The position numbers and the translations under genes are program-made. Below are positions 30,310 to 41,872 of a stretch of 64,000 nucleotides of DNA, in pieces; positions within the stretch are counted from its first letter, which is position 1; the number at the start of each line of letters is the position of its first letter. This stretch comes from Micromonospora chalcea. Its GTDB lineage: Bacteria > Actinomycetota > Actinomycetes > Mycobacteriales > Micromonosporaceae. The stretch is taken from assembly GCF_002926165.1 (NCBI RefSeq), contig NZ_MAGP01000154.1:1-64000 (forward strand). The letters are read 5' to 3'. The notes under the pieces were generated by a model. That model worked only from the letters and a program-made list of their open reading frames with translations, was not told the origin of the DNA and made no database searches.

Positions 30310-33300
30310 CCTCGACCAGTCGCTCCCAGCCGGTCTCCCGGCCCTGCGCGACCGCCTCGGCGAACCCCGCGTCGCCGAGGCGGTCGCGCGCCGCCGCCTC
30401 GATCCGGGGCACGTCGGGGTGGGTGCGGTCGGGCTGGCCGCGTACCGCGGTGGCGGCGCCGAGCAGCCGCGCCGCCTGGTCCGGCCGGTCCAGCCGCACC
30501 GCCTGGTCCGCGACACCGACGAGCACCTGCGCGGTCAGCGGCGCGTAGCCCCCCTCGCGCGCCGCGCGGCACGCCGCCGCCCGATGGGTACGCGACAGCT
30601 CGACGTCCTCGGCCAGGTAACCCAGCAGATCCTGGGTGCCGGCCCGGACACTGGCCAGGTCCGCCTCGTCGCCGAGCAGCGCCGACACGGACCGCAGCTG
30701 CGCGTACGCCTCGTCCGCGTCACCGTCGTGGCGGGCCAGGTACGCCCGGACCAGCGCCAGTTCGGCCAGCGCCCCCGGCCAGGCGACCCCGGCGGCGAGC
30801 CGGTGCGCCTCGGCCAGCGCGTCGGCGCTCGCCGCCTCGTCGCCGCCCAGCCGGTACAGCCAGGACAGCCGTGCCCGCATCCGGATCACGTCCTCGACGG
30901 CGCCGACCTCGGTGACCGCCGTGACCGCCTGCTCGTAGTAGTCGCAGGCGGCGGCGACGTCACCACGCACGGCTATCAGCTCGGCCAGCTCGCTGAGCGC
31001 GAACGAGATCCCGAAGCGTTCGCCCACCGCCCGGAACTCGGCGAGCGCCTGCCGCAGGCACGCCTCCGCCTGCGCCGCCTCCATGCCGAGGATGACCCGC
31101 AGCTTGCCCAGGTGCAGCCGGGCCAGCGCGCGTACCCACGGATCGTCGTGGTCGAGCAGCGACTCCCAGGCGGGCAGCAGCGCGTCCGGTTCCCGCAGCA
31201 TCCGCTCCATCGGCACGACCAGGGCCAGCTCCGGGTGGCCGCCGCGGCCCTCCCCGCTCAGCCGGTACGCCTTGTGGATCCACTCGGCCGCGTGCTGCGC
31301 GTCGCCCGGCCCGGAACTGAGGAACAGCACCACCAGTCCGTACACCACGGCACGGATGTCGTCGGGCACCTCACCGGGCGCCTCGGTGGCCGCGATGATC
31401 AGTTCCATGCCCTCGGTGCGGTGTCCGCCGAGCCACCAGTACCAGCCGGCGCCGGCCGCGAGCCGCATCGCCTCGGGTCCCTCACCCGCGGCGAGCGCGC
31501 CACGCATCGCGGCGGTGATGTTGTCGTGTTCGGCGTCCAGCCGGGCGAGCCAGGTGAGCTGGTCGGCGCGGCGCAGCCGCGGCTCGGCGGTCTCGGCCAG
31601 CGCGGTGAAGTACGCCAGGTGCGCGCGGCGCGCGGTGTCCGCCTCCCCCGCCTCGGCGAGCCGCTGCGCGGCGTACTCCTTGATCGTGCCGAGCATCCGG
31701 TAGCGCGGCGCGACGTCGCCGGCGGCGACCAGCAGCGACTTCTCGGTCAGCGCGGTGAGCAGGTCGAGCACGTCGCCCGGCGCGACGGCACCGCCGGCGC
31801 AGACCCGCTCGGCCGCGTCCAGGCCCGCCCCGCCGGAGAACACCGACAGCCGGCGGAGCACCGCGCGTTCGGCGTCGCTGAGCAGTTCCCAGCTCCAGTC
31901 GACCATCGCGCGCAACGTCCGGTGCCGGGGCAGGGCGGTCCGGCTGCCGCCGGTGAGCAGCCGGAACCGGTCGTCGAGCCGGGTGGCGAGCTGGTCGACG
32001 GACATGGCGCGCAACCGTGCCGCGGCCAGCTCGATGGCCAGCGGCATGCCGTCGAGCGCGCGGCAGATCCGCGCCATGGTCGCCGACGTGTGGCCGTCGT
32101 ACGCCAGGTCGCGGCGGACGGCGGCGGCCCGGTCCCGCAGCAGGCGCACGGCGGGCGACGACTCGACCTCGGTGGCAGCGGCGTCGCCGCCGGGCAGGCC
32201 CAGCGGCGCGACCGGCCACAACGCCTCCCCGGTGATGCCCAGCGGCTCCCGGCTGGTGGCCAGGATCCGCAGCCGCCGGCACTCGCCGAGCAGCCGGTAC
32301 GCCAGCGTCGCCGCCGCCTCGACGACGTGTTCGCAGTTGTCCAGGATCAGCAGCATCTCCCGGTCCCGGATCGCCGCCACCAGCCGGTCGAGCGGTTCCG
32401 CGCTGCCCGCGTCGCCGAGCAGCGCGTCCCGCAGGCCGAGCCCGGAGATCGTCGCCTGCACCACGTCCCCGTCGGCGCTGACGGCCGCGAACTCCACCAG
32501 CCACACGCCGTCCGGCAGGTCGCCGGTCAACCGGCGCCCGGTCTCGGTGGCCAGCCTGGTCTTCCCCGAGCCGCCCGGGCCGGTGAGCGTGGTGAGCCGG
32601 TGTTCGGCCACCAGCGCACCGACCGCAGCGAGGTCGGCGTCCCGGCCGACGAAGCTGGTCAGCTCGGCGCGCAGGTTGGTCCGGCGGGTGTCCTCCCGGC
32701 GTACCGTCTCGCCGCGCAGCAGCGCGACGTGCAGCGCCGACAGTTCCGGGGACGGGTCGGCGCCCAAGGCGTCGGCGAGCGCGTCGGCGGTGCGCCGGTA
32801 GACGAGCAGCGCCTCGGTGTCCCGGCCGGCCGCGACGAGCGCGCGCATCAGCGCCATGGCGAGCCGCTCGCGCACCGGATGGGCGGCCACCAGGTCGGTC
32901 AGCTCCGGGATCAGGTCGGGCCCGGTCTCCGCGTCGTACCGGTCCTCGGTTGCGGTCAGGCGCAGCCGTTCCAGCCGGGTGGCCGCCGCGTCGAGCGCCG
33001 GGCTGTCGGGCAGGCCGATGTCGCGCAGCGCGTCGCCGCGCCACAGCCCGAGCGCCTCGCGCAGCAGCCGTACCCGCTGCGGCCCGTCACCGTCGCGGGC
33101 CCGCAGCAGCAGGCGTTCGAACCGTACGGCGTCGACGGCGTCGGGCTCGACGGCGAGCCGGTAGCCGTCGGGCAACCCGTCGACGACGCCCGCCGGCAGC
33201 GCCTTGCGCAGCCGGGAGACGAGGCGTTGCAGCGCGTTGGCGGCGTCGGCGGGCGGCTGCTCGCCCCAGATCCAGTCGACGAGCGTCGCCTTCGGAACCA

Positions 33301-33418
33301 CCCGGCCGGGCTGGAGCGCGAGGGCGGCCAGCAGCCCGCGCAGTCGCGCGCCCGGCACGTCGGCCGGGACACCGGCGTCCGTGGTGACCTGGAACGGCCC
33401 GAGCAACCCGATCTGCAC
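30293..33418 (-). CDS. AfsR/SARP-type regulator with NB-ARC and TPR domains
   Basis: 1041 residues. The SARP winged helix (1-95: QIGLLGPFQVTTDAGVP; PKATLVDWIWG) is followed by the bacterial transcriptional activation domain (96-245). The NB-ARC ATPase has Walker A LTGPGGSGKTRL (about 279-290) and Walker B LLILDNCEHVVEAAA. A winged-helix linker (MVDWSWELLSDAERAVLRRLSVFSGG) and a TPR-like C-terminus complete it. GTG 33418 with AGGATC upstream fits the family start. Direct repeats before the drrA-type gene are its probable target, linking export to a signal sensed by the C-terminal domains. Confidence 0.9.
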   Translation of the reverse strand: MQIGLLGPFQVTTDAGVPADVPGARLRGLLAALALQPGRVVPKATLVDWIWGEQPPADAANALQRLVSRLRKALPAGVVDGLPDGYRLAVEPDAVDAVRFERLLLRARDGDGPQRVRLLREALGLWRGDALRDIGLPDSPALDAAATRLERLRLTATEDRYDAETGPDLIPELTDLVAAHPVRERLAMALMRALVAAGRDTEALLVYRRTADALADALGADPSPELSALHVALLRGETVRREDTRRTNLRAELTSFVGRDADLAAVGALVAEHRLTTLTGPGGSGKTRLATETGRRLTGDLPDGVWLVEFAAVSADGDVVQATISGLGLRDALLGDAGSAEPLDRLVAAIRDREMLLILDNCEHVVEAAATLAYRLLGECRRLRILATSREPLGITGEALWPVAPLGLPGGDAAATEVESSPAVRLLRDRAAAVRRDLAYDGHTSATMARICRALDGMPLAIELAAARLRAMSVDQLATRLDDRFRLLTGGSRTALPRHRTLRAMVDWSWELLSDAERAVLRRLSVFSGGAGLDAAERVCAGGAVAPGDVLDLLTALTEKSLLVAAGDVAPRYRMLGTIKEYAAQRLAEAGEADTARRAHLAYFTALAETAEPRLRRADQLTWLARLDAEHDNITAAMRGALAAGEGPEAMRLAAGAGWYWWLGGHRTEGMELIIAATEAPGEVPDDIRAVVYGLVVLFLSSGPGDAQHAAEWIHKAYRLSGEGRGGHPELALVVPMERMLREPDALLPAWESLLDHDDPWVRALARLHLGKLRVILGMEAAQAEACLRQALAEFRAVGERFGISFALSELAELIAVRGDVAAACDYYEQAVTAVTEVGAVEDVIRMRARLSWLYRLGGDEAASADALAEAHRLAAGVAWPGALAELALVRAYLARHDGDADEAYAQLRSVSALLGDEADLASVRAGTQDLLGYLAEDVELSRTHRAAACRAAREGGYAPLTAQVLVGVADQAVRLDRPDQAARLLGAATAVRGQPDRTHPDVPRIEAAARDRLGDAGFAEAVAQGRETGWERLVEVTLAS

Positions 33419-33596
33419 CCGGCCGATCCTGCCACGCCCTGCGATTCGATCCGGTCCGCCGGGCGCGGGGGTCAGGTGGCCAGGCGCAGGTGCCGGCGCT
33501 GCCGCACCGCGGCGGCCCTCACCTGGTACGGGGCATCCCCGGGCGGCGGATCCTGATAAGTTGCGCGCTCCGCACGGGTTCGACGGGGGAATGCGC

Positions 33597-34565
33597 ATGT
33601 CCGACACGGGGGCCGGATCCGATCAGGGAGCGGCGGGGGGCGCGGAACAGCGGGCCGAGACCGCCTGGATGCCGCCGGCCGGCGAGCCGTCGGCCGATCC
33701 CGGCCCGCCAACGCCGCCCACTGCGGCTCCAGGTTACGAGCCGCCCACGGCCGCTGTGGGTTACGGGCCGCCCACTGCGGGCCCGTCGTACGGACCGGCC
33801 ACGCCGTACGGGCCGTACCCGCCGCCCGGTCCGCCGTCGACCGGCCGCAACCGTGGTCTGGTCATCGCCGTCGCGGCGCTGAGCGTGTTGCTGCTGGTGG
33901 CGTGCTCGGGCCTGGTCGGCGGCGCGTTCCTGCTGCGGTCCTCCGAGCGCCGGGCCGCCGAGGCGAAGCCGATCGCGCCGCCGGTGACGCCCTGGCGGTC
34001 GTCCGGCACGACGCCCACTCCGGGTGCGACGGCGAGCGTGGAGCCCTCGACGCGCGGGCCGCAGCCCAGCGACTTCCCGGCGGCGCAGATCTCCGACCTC
34101 AACGACGTGTGCGACGGGGTCCTCTACTTTCCGCAGTCGCCGAAGCGCACCGGAGCGGCGCCGCACCCGGTGGCGCTGCTCGTCGGCACCGACGTGGGCA
34201 CGCGGCGCCACGACCGGGTCTACTACTACGACGAGGGCCTGTCGAAGCGGGTGGAGCGGACCTGGGCGTCGGAGGACCCGAAGGCCGTGCAGATGGTCGC
34301 CTGCCTGGACCGCACCAGCACCGGCGCGACGATCCGCAAGTGCCGCTACGACGACCCGAAGCCGGACACGCTGACGCTGCTGAAAGCCACCTACCGCCTG
34401 CGGGTGTACGAGGTGGCGACCGGCCGCCGGCTGCTGGACAAGACCATGGGCGGCGACGACCAGCAGTGCCCGTACGTGGTTCTGTACGGACCGGACAAGA
34501 AGATCTATGCCGAGGTCAGCCACCGGTCGCTGCTGTCCGCGCTGCGCAACCTGGTCAAGCGGTAG
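33597..34565 (+). CDS. Membrane-anchored hypothetical protein with Pro-rich tail
   Basis: 322 residues. The cytoplasmic N-terminus (1-80) is Pro/Gly/Tyr-rich with YGPPT and YEPPT repeats. One membrane helix follows (NRGLVIAVAALSVLLLVACSGLVGGAFLL), then an external domain of about 200 residues with four Cys (DVCDGVLYF, MVACLDR, RKCRYDD, QQCPYV). It looks like a single-pass surface protein whose folded domain is stabilised by disulfides. ATG 33597 has GGGGGA at 7 bases; ATG 33591 is too close to it. Not recognised. Confidence 0.65.
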   Translation: MSDTGAGSDQGAAGGAEQRAETAWMPPAGEPSADPGPPTPPTAAPGYEPPTAAVGYGPPTAGPSYGPATPYGPYPPPGPPSTGRNRGLVIAVAALSVLLLVACSGLVGGAFLLRSSERRAAEAKPIAPPVTPWRSSGTTPTPGATASVEPSTRGPQPSDFPAAQISDLNDVCDGVLYFPQSPKRTGAAPHPVALLVGTDVGTRRHDRVYYYDEGLSKRVERTWASEDPKAVQMVACLDRTSTGATIRKCRYDDPKPDTLTLLKATYRLRVYEVATGRRLLDKTMGGDDQQCPYVVLYGPDKKIYAEVSHRSLLSALRNLVKR

Positions 34566-34566
34566 G

Positions 34567-34602
34567 CCGCGTGCCCGGCCCGATCACGGGCCGGGCACGC
34601 GG
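34567..34602. terminator. Bidirectional terminator hairpin
   Basis: The 16-bp perfect stem CCGCGTGCCCGGCCCG / CGGGCCGGGCACGCGG with loop ATCA, between the convergent membrane-anchored gene and the acyl-CoA dehydrogenase operon. Confidence 0.85.
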
Positions 34603-34621
34603 TCACCGGTGGCCCGGCCGG

Positions 34622-35800
34622 TCAGCGGAAGGCCGCGTGACCGGTGAGCGTCTGCCCGATGATCAGCTGGTGCACCTCGGAGGTGCCCTCGTAGGTGAGC
34701 ACCGACTCCAGGTTGTTCGCGTGCCGCAGCACCGGGTAGTCGAGCGTGATGCCGGCCGCGCCGAGGATCGACCGGCACTCGCGGGCGATGGCGATGGCCT
34801 CCCGCACGCTGTTGAGCTTGCCCAGGCTGATCTGCCGGTGGTCCAGCGTGCCCGCGTCCTTCAGGGCGCCGATCTGCATCGCCAGCAGCATCCCCTTGCC
34901 CAGTTCCAGCGCCATGTCGGCGAGCTTGAGCTGGGTGGCCTGGTACGCGGCGAGCGGCTTGTCGAAGATCTGCCGGCTGCGGGCGTACGCGACTGTGGTC
35001 TGCAGGCAGTCGTGCGCGGCGCCGAGCGCGCCGAAGACGATGCCGAAGCGGGCCTCGTTGAGGCAGGTCAGCGGCCCGGACAGGCCGGCCGCGCCGGGCA
35101 GCATCGCGTCGGCGGGCAGCCGGACGTCGTCGAGGACCAGCTCTGAGGTCACCGACGCGCGCAGGGAGAGTTTGCGGGTGATCTCCGGCGCGGTGAACCC
35201 GGGCGTGCCGGCCGGTACGACGAAGCCGCGGATGCCCTCGTCGGTACGCGCCCACACCACGGCGACGTCCGCCACCGAACCGTTGGTGATCCACATCTTG
35301 GTGCCGTTGAGCACCCAGTCGCCGCCGTCGCGGCGGGCCCGGGTGAGCATGCCGGCCGGGTCCGAGCCGAAGTCCGGTTCGGTCAGCCCGAAGCAGCCGA
35401 TCGCCTCGCCGGCGGCCATCCGGGGCAGCCACTCGCGCTTCTGCTCCTCGGAGCCGAACCGCCAGATCGCGTACATGGCCAGCGAGCCCTGCACCGAGAC
35501 CAGGGACCGCAGGCCCGAGTCGCCCGCCTCCAGTTCGAAGCAGGCCAGGCCGTACGCGACGGCCGAGGTGCCGGCGCAGCCGTAGCCCTCCAGGTGCATC
35601 CCGAGCACGCCGAGTTCACCGAGTTCCCGGGCCAGTTCCCGTACCGGCAGCCGGCCCGCCTCGTACCAGCCGGCGATCTCCGGCCGGATCCGCCGGTCCA
35701 CGAAGCCGCGCACGGCGGCCTGGAGTTCCCGGGTGTCGTCGTCGACGAGCGTGTCCACACCGAAGTAGTCGAGGGCGGACGCGGGGACGGTCAGTGTCAC
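34622..35800 (-). CDS. Acyl-CoA dehydrogenase (glutaryl-CoA dehydrogenase-like)
   Basis: 392 residues. The flavin region CFGLTEPDFGSDPAG, WITNG, and the C-terminal catalytic segment NLESVLTYEGTSEVHQLIIGQTLTG, with the base Glu in YEGTSE, resemble the glutaryl-CoA dehydrogenase branch more than straight-chain enzymes. The Arg in ARFGIVFGALG is the family signature residue. It dehydrogenates an acyl-CoA at alpha-beta, feeding electrons to ETF. It is the last gene of the leftward operon starting at 40254 and overlaps the hydroxyacid dehydrogenase gene by 4 bases. Confidence 0.9.
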   Translation of the reverse strand: MTLTVPASALDYFGVDTLVDDDTRELQAAVRGFVDRRIRPEIAGWYEAGRLPVRELARELGELGVLGMHLEGYGCAGTSAVAYGLACFELEAGDSGLRSLVSVQGSLAMYAIWRFGSEEQKREWLPRMAAGEAIGCFGLTEPDFGSDPAGMLTRARRDGGDWVLNGTKMWITNGSVADVAVVWARTDEGIRGFVVPAGTPGFTAPEITRKLSLRASVTSELVLDDVRLPADAMLPGAAGLSGPLTCLNEARFGIVFGALGAAHDCLQTTVAYARSRQIFDKPLAAYQATQLKLADMALELGKGMLLAMQIGALKDAGTLDHRQISLGKLNSVREAIAIARECRSILGAAGITLDYPVLRHANNLESVLTYEGTSEVHQLIIGQTLTGHAAFR

Positions 35801-36744
35801 GTACGGGTTCCTTCCAGGTGGGCGAGGACGCCGCGCGCCACGGCGACGGCCATCGCGTCGAGCGCGTCGGTGGTCATGGCCGCCATGTGCGGGGTGGCGA
35901 GGACGCGGGGGTGGTGCAGCATCGGGTCGTCGGCGGCGGGCGGTTCGGGCGCGAACACGTCGACCGCGTAGCCGCGCAGCCGGCCGGCGTCGAGCGCGGC
36001 GAGCACCGCCGCGCCGTCGACCACGCCGGCCCGCGCGGTGTTGACGAGCAGCGCGTGCGGCCGCATCCGGGCCAGCGCGGCGGCGCCGATCAGGCCGGTG
36101 GTCTGCGGCGTCTGGGGCACGTGCAGGCTGACCACGTCCGATTCGGCGAGGAGCCGGTCCAGGTCCACCAGGTGTACGCCGTCCGGCGGCTCGGTGACCG
36201 CCACGTCGTACCCGAGGACCGTCATGCCCATCCCGCGGGCGCGGGCGGCGACGCCCAGGCCGATCGCGCCGAGGCCGACGAGTCCCAGCGTGCGGCCGGT
36301 GAGCATGGTGCCGGTCAGTCCGGCGGCGACGACCGAGCCGGGCAGTGACCGGCCGGGCGGGAAGCCGCCGGCGGCAAGCGTGGTCACGGCGGGGGTGAGC
36401 TGCCGGGCGAGCGCGAGCGCGGCCAGCACGACGAACTCGGCCACCGACTCGGCGTTGGCGCCGGGCGTGCCGACGACGGGGACGCCGAGCCGTTGCGCGG
36501 CGGCCAGGTCGATGCCGTCCAGCCCGGCGCCGTGCCGGCCGACGACCTTGAGCTGGGGCGCGGCCTCCAGCATCGCGGCGGTCACCGGTGAGGAGCGCAC
36601 CACGAGCGCGTCGGCGGTGGCGAGCGGCCCGGCGGCGAGCGCGGCGGGGTCGGTGAGGTGGGCGACGCGTACCTCACCGGCGGCGTGCAGCAGCCGCATC
36701 CCGGCCTCGGCGATGGGCTCGGTGAGCAGGATCTGAGGGGACAT
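35797..36744 (-). CDS. D-2-hydroxyacid / phosphoglycerate-type dehydrogenase
   Basis: 315 residues of the D-isomer-specific 2-hydroxyacid dehydrogenase family. VVGRHGAGLDGIDLAAAQRLGVPVVGTPGANAESVAEFV (in part) is the SerA-like N-terminus. The NAD motif is LGLVGLGAIGLGVAARARGMGM. The catalytic Arg is in LVNTARAGVVD, Glu in DVFAPEPP and His in LATPHMAAMT. AAGGACGGCA precedes ATG 36744. A second, different member is at 45054. Its context suggests conversion between a 2-oxoacid and 2-hydroxyacid from peptide breakdown. Confidence 0.9.
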   Translation of the reverse strand: MSPQILLTEPIAEAGMRLLHAAGEVRVAHLTDPAALAAGPLATADALVVRSSPVTAAMLEAAPQLKVVGRHGAGLDGIDLAAAQRLGVPVVGTPGANAESVAEFVVLAALALARQLTPAVTTLAAGGFPPGRSLPGSVVAAGLTGTMLTGRTLGLVGLGAIGLGVAARARGMGMTVLGYDVAVTEPPDGVHLVDLDRLLAESDVVSLHVPQTPQTTGLIGAAALARMRPHALLVNTARAGVVDGAAVLAALDAGRLRGYAVDVFAPEPPAADDPMLHHPRVLATPHMAAMTTDALDAMAVAVARGVLAHLEGTRT

Positions 36745-36752
36745 TGCCGTCC

Positions 36753-38180
36753 TTACCAGCCGGTGTAGCAGGTCACCGGCACGCTGTAGAAGTCGCGGGC
36801 GTAGCCGCCCTGCTCGCGGGGGCCGTGGTTGGAGGCCCCGGTGCCGCCGAACGGCAGGTGCAGTTCGGTGCCGGCGGTGGGCAGGTTGACGGTGACGATG
36901 CCGGCGCGGGCGTCGCGCTTGAACCGTTCGGCAGTGGACAGGGAGGTGGTGACGATCCCGGCGGACAGCCCGTAGTCGGTGTCGTTGGCCAGCTCGATCG
37001 CCTCGTCGAGGTTCTCGGCGCGGATCACGCAGGACACCGGGCCGAAAATCTCCTCCCGGGCCACCCGCATGTCGTTGTGCGCGCCGACGAGCAGGGTGGG
37101 CCGCATGAACTGCCCGTCGTGCGTACCGCCGGCCGCCACGGCCGCGCCCTCGTCGCGTCCGATCCGGACGTAGTCGAGGTTCTGGTCGAGCTGTCCGGCG
37201 CTGACCACCGGGCCGAGCTGGCTGTCCGGGTCGAGCGGGTCGCCGACCCGCAGCGCCTGCGTCGCCTCGGCCAGCGCCGCGACGAACCGGTCGTGGATGC
37301 CGGCCGTCACGATCAGCCGGCTGGACGCGGTGCAGCGCTGGCCGGTGCTGAAGAAGCTGCCGTCCAGCGCGCACCGCACCGCCACGTCCAGGTCGGCGTC
37401 GTCGCAGACCACGAGCGGGTTCTTGCCGCCCATCTCCAGCTGGAACCGCTTGTTGCCGTGGGCGATGCAGCGCTGGGCGACGTGCGCGCCGGTGCGGGTG
37501 CCGCCGGTGAACGAGATGCCGTCGAGGCCGTCGCTGGTGAGTAGTTCCTCCCCGACCACCGAGCCGGCGCCGACGACAAGGTTGAACACGCCGGGCGGGA
37601 CACCGGCGTCGGCGATGATCCGGGCGAGCTCCCCGGCGCTGGCGGGTACCAGCTCGGCGGGTTTGAGCACGACGGTGTTGCCGTACGCGAGCGCCGGCGC
37701 GACCTTCCACGCCGGAATCGCCAGCGGGTAGTTCCACGGCGTGATGATCCCGACCGCGCCCAGTGGACGGCGGCGGACCTCGGCGTGCACGTTCGGGCGG
37801 GTGGAGGCGTAGACCTCACCGGTGGGCTGGAGCAGCTGGTGGGCGTAGTAGCGGAACGTCTGGCCGGCGCGGACGACCTCGCCGCGGGCCTCGGCGAGCA
37901 GCTTGCCCTCCTCGCGGGCGAGCAGCGTGGCGAGGTCGTCGGCGCGGTCCAGGATGGTGGCGCCGATGCGGTCCAGCATCCGCATCCGGTCGCCGACGGG
38001 CAGCTTCGCCCATCCGGGACCGGCCCGGCGGGCCGCATCGACCGCCGCGCGGGCGGTGTCCCGGTCGGCGACCGCGTACTCGCTGACGACCTCGCCGGGG
38101 CGGGCCGGGTTGCGGTTCGGCCGGCGTTCGCCGTCGACCCACTCGCCGTCGACCAGGTTGCGGTGGTACGGAACGGACAC
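36753..38180 (-). CDS. Aldehyde dehydrogenase
   Basis: 475 residues. ITPWNYPLAIPAWKVAPALAYGNTVVLKPAE is the NAD site. The base Glu is in FQLEMGGKNPLVV and the nucleophile Cys in FSTGQRCTASSRL. Start GTG 38180, two bases after the oligopeptide ATPase stop. It follows the transporter ATPase genes, so its aldehyde probably derives from the imported compound. Its closest look is the aldehyde/2,5-dioxovalerate dehydrogenase subgroup (GGTRTGAHVAQ). Confidence 0.92.
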   Translation of the reverse strand: MSVPYHRNLVDGEWVDGERRPNRNPARPGEVVSEYAVADRDTARAAVDAARRAGPGWAKLPVGDRMRMLDRIGATILDRADDLATLLAREEGKLLAEARGEVVRAGQTFRYYAHQLLQPTGEVYASTRPNVHAEVRRRPLGAVGIITPWNYPLAIPAWKVAPALAYGNTVVLKPAELVPASAGELARIIADAGVPPGVFNLVVGAGSVVGEELLTSDGLDGISFTGGTRTGAHVAQRCIAHGNKRFQLEMGGKNPLVVCDDADLDVAVRCALDGSFFSTGQRCTASSRLIVTAGIHDRFVAALAEATQALRVGDPLDPDSQLGPVVSAGQLDQNLDYVRIGRDEGAAVAAGGTHDGQFMRPTLLVGAHNDMRVAREEIFGPVSCVIRAENLDEAIELANDTDYGLSAGIVTTSLSTAERFKRDARAGIVTVNLPTAGTELHLPFGGTGASNHGPREQGGYARDFYSVPVTCYTGW

Positions 38181-38182
38181 GT

Positions 38183-40254
<2,072 letters not shown>

Positions 40255-40312
40255 CGATCCCCCTGAGTTAGACTCCCGAACGCCACCATTCGTCATCCGG
40301 GAGTGTTGCACA

Positions 40313-40356
40313 GACGATGTTCGTCGTCTAGGCTCCCGGCAGCGACGAATTCCGTC
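40313..40356. promoter_or_regulatory. Two Lrp/AsnC-type operator palindromes in divergent promoter
   Basis: GACGATGTTCGTCGTC (40313-40328) and GACGAATTCCGTC (40344-40356) share the ACGA-n-TTCGT dyad, with centres about 30 bases apart (three helical turns). They lie between the dppD-type and Lrp-type starts. A third perfect copy is at 49961. Confidence 0.65.
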
Positions 40357-40374
40357 ACTAAGAGTTGGAGCGAG

Positions 40375-40905
40375 ATGGCATCCAAGAGCTCGATCGAGAA
40401 AGATCGCAGCATCATCCGGGAGCTCGTTCAGGATCCACGGCAGACGAACGTCGCGCTGGCGGCGAAGGTCGGCCTCTCCGAGGGATCCGTACGACGCCGG
40501 GTGGAACGGCTTGTCACCGAGGGTCAGCTGCAGTTCGCCGCGATTCCCAGCGCCGCCTTCATGGGGCGGCCGGTGCACACGCTGTTCGAGATCCAGAGCG
40601 CTCCGGGTGCCACAGAAAGGCTCATCGACAAGCTCGCCGGGATGCCGGAGATCGCGTACGTCTACCACGTGACCGGCCAGTTCGACATCATCGCCGTCGG
40701 CTACTTCGCCTCCAGCAACGCCATGCGGCGGTTCTGGACGGAGCGGCTGGGCAACCTCGACGGGGTGATGGAGAGCCGGTCGGTGATGGTGCTACGGGTC
40801 GCCAAGCGCGCGCACGAATGGGCGCGCGACATCGCCGTCACGGGGGACGAGGAAGCCGGCTGGGACGCGGAAGCCGACCCCGGCACACCCGGCGCTGACA
40901 CCTGA
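40375..40905 (+). CDS. Lrp/AsnC-family regulator
   Basis: 176 residues. Helix-turn-helix DRSIIRELVQDPRQTNVALAAKVGLSEGSVRRRVERLVTEGQL (in part), then the RAM ligand domain with AFMGRPVHTLFEIQSAPGATERLIDKLAGMPEIAYVYHVTGQFDIIAVGYF (in part). A TTGGAG site precedes ATG 40375. It is the first gene of the rightward operon with the permeases. Lrp proteins sense amino acids, so the imported peptide or its amino acid is the likely effector. The palindromes on its own promoter and before the M19-like gene suggest it controls all three operons. Confidence 0.9.
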   Translation: MASKSSIEKDRSIIRELVQDPRQTNVALAAKVGLSEGSVRRRVERLVTEGQLQFAAIPSAAFMGRPVHTLFEIQSAPGATERLIDKLAGMPEIAYVYHVTGQFDIIAVGYFASSNAMRRFWTERLGNLDGVMESRSVMVLRVAKRAHEWARDIAVTGDEEAGWDAEADPGTPGADT

Positions 40906-40924
40906 CCGACCGGAGAAACCCGCA

Positions 40925-41872
40925 ATGCTGCGCATCACGTTGACCCGTCTCTTATCGGTTATTCCAGTCCTTTTCGGGATCTCGGTGATCTCATTCCTGG
41001 TCATCCGCATGATCCCCGGCGACGTGATCAGCTCGATCATGGGTCAGGACTTCGGCGACCCCGCGATCGAGGCGGAGATGCGCCGCTACTTCGGGCTCGA
41101 CATGCCCGTGTACGAGCAGTTCCTGAGGTGGCTCGGCGCCCTGGTCCAGGGCGACTTCGGCACCTCGATGCGCACCGGCCAGCCGGTGCTCGAAGAGATC
41201 ATGCAGCGCCTTCCGTCCACGCTGCTGCTGGCCGTGTCGGCGCTGCTGGTCTCGATCCTCATCTCCATCCCGCTCGGCGTGCTCAGCGCCACCAAGCGCA
41301 ACGGGCTGCTGGACGCCACCACCCGGGTCGGCTCGCTGGTCGGGCTGTCGCTGCCGAACTTCTGGCTCGGCATCCTGCTGGTGTACGTCTTCTCGGTGTC
41401 GCTGGGCTGGCTGCCGTCGCAGGGCGCGGGTGAGGGTGAGGGCTTCTGGGGCACCCTGAAGCACCTCATCCTCCCCGCCGTGACGCTCGGCTCCAGCCTC
41501 GCCGCGATCAGCATGCGGATGACCCGCTCCAGCATGCTGGAGGTGCTCAACCAGGACTACGTACGCACCGCCCGGTCCAAGGGCCTCGGCGAGCGCGTGG
41601 TCATGACCCGGCACGCGCTGCGCAACTCGCTGATCCCGGTCGTGACGGTGCTGGGCATCCAGGCCGGCGCGCTGCTGGGCGGCACCGTCATCGTCGAGCA
41701 GGTGTTCGCCTGGCCGGGCCTGGGGACGATGGTCATCCGCGGCATCTCCCAGCGCGACTACCCGGTCGTCCAGGGCACCCTGCTCTTCCTGGCCTTCTTC
41801 TACGTCGTCGTCAACTTCCTCGTAGACCTCATCTACACCTACCTGGATCCGAGGTTGCGCAGTGGTCACTGA
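40925..41872 (+). CDS. Oligopeptide ABC permease, DppB-type
   Basis: 315 residues, six helices. MLRITLTRLLSVIPVLFGISVISFLVIRMIPGDVI (in part) is the DppB N-terminus. The cytoplasmic coupling motif is VRTARSKGLGERVVMTRHALRNSLIPVVTVLGI. It lies 19 bases downstream of the Lrp gene. With the DppC-type permease it forms the membrane pore for peptide import. Confidence 0.94.
   Translation: MLRITLTRLLSVIPVLFGISVISFLVIRMIPGDVISSIMGQDFGDPAIEAEMRRYFGLDMPVYEQFLRWLGALVQGDFGTSMRTGQPVLEEIMQRLPSTLLLAVSALLVSILISIPLGVLSATKRNGLLDATTRVGSLVGLSLPNFWLGILLVYVFSVSLGWLPSQGAGEGEGFWGTLKHLILPAVTLGSSLAAISMRMTRSSMLEVLNQDYVRTARSKGLGERVVMTRHALRNSLIPVVTVLGIQAGALLGGTVIVEQVFAWPGLGTMVIRGISQRDYPVVQGTLLFLAFFYVVVNFLVDLIYTYLDPRLRSGH

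Noticed and set aside
30419..33556. 1045-residue open frame opposite the AfsR-type gene
   Set aside because: Antisense of a well-supported regulator; no motif, Arg/Gly/Val/Gln-rich shadow.
33685..33840. Possible tandem repeat or CRISPR-like array
   Set aside because: The repetitive bases are codons for a Pro/Tyr/Gly-rich tail (YGPPT units) in the membrane-anchored protein; spacing and sequence are irregular.
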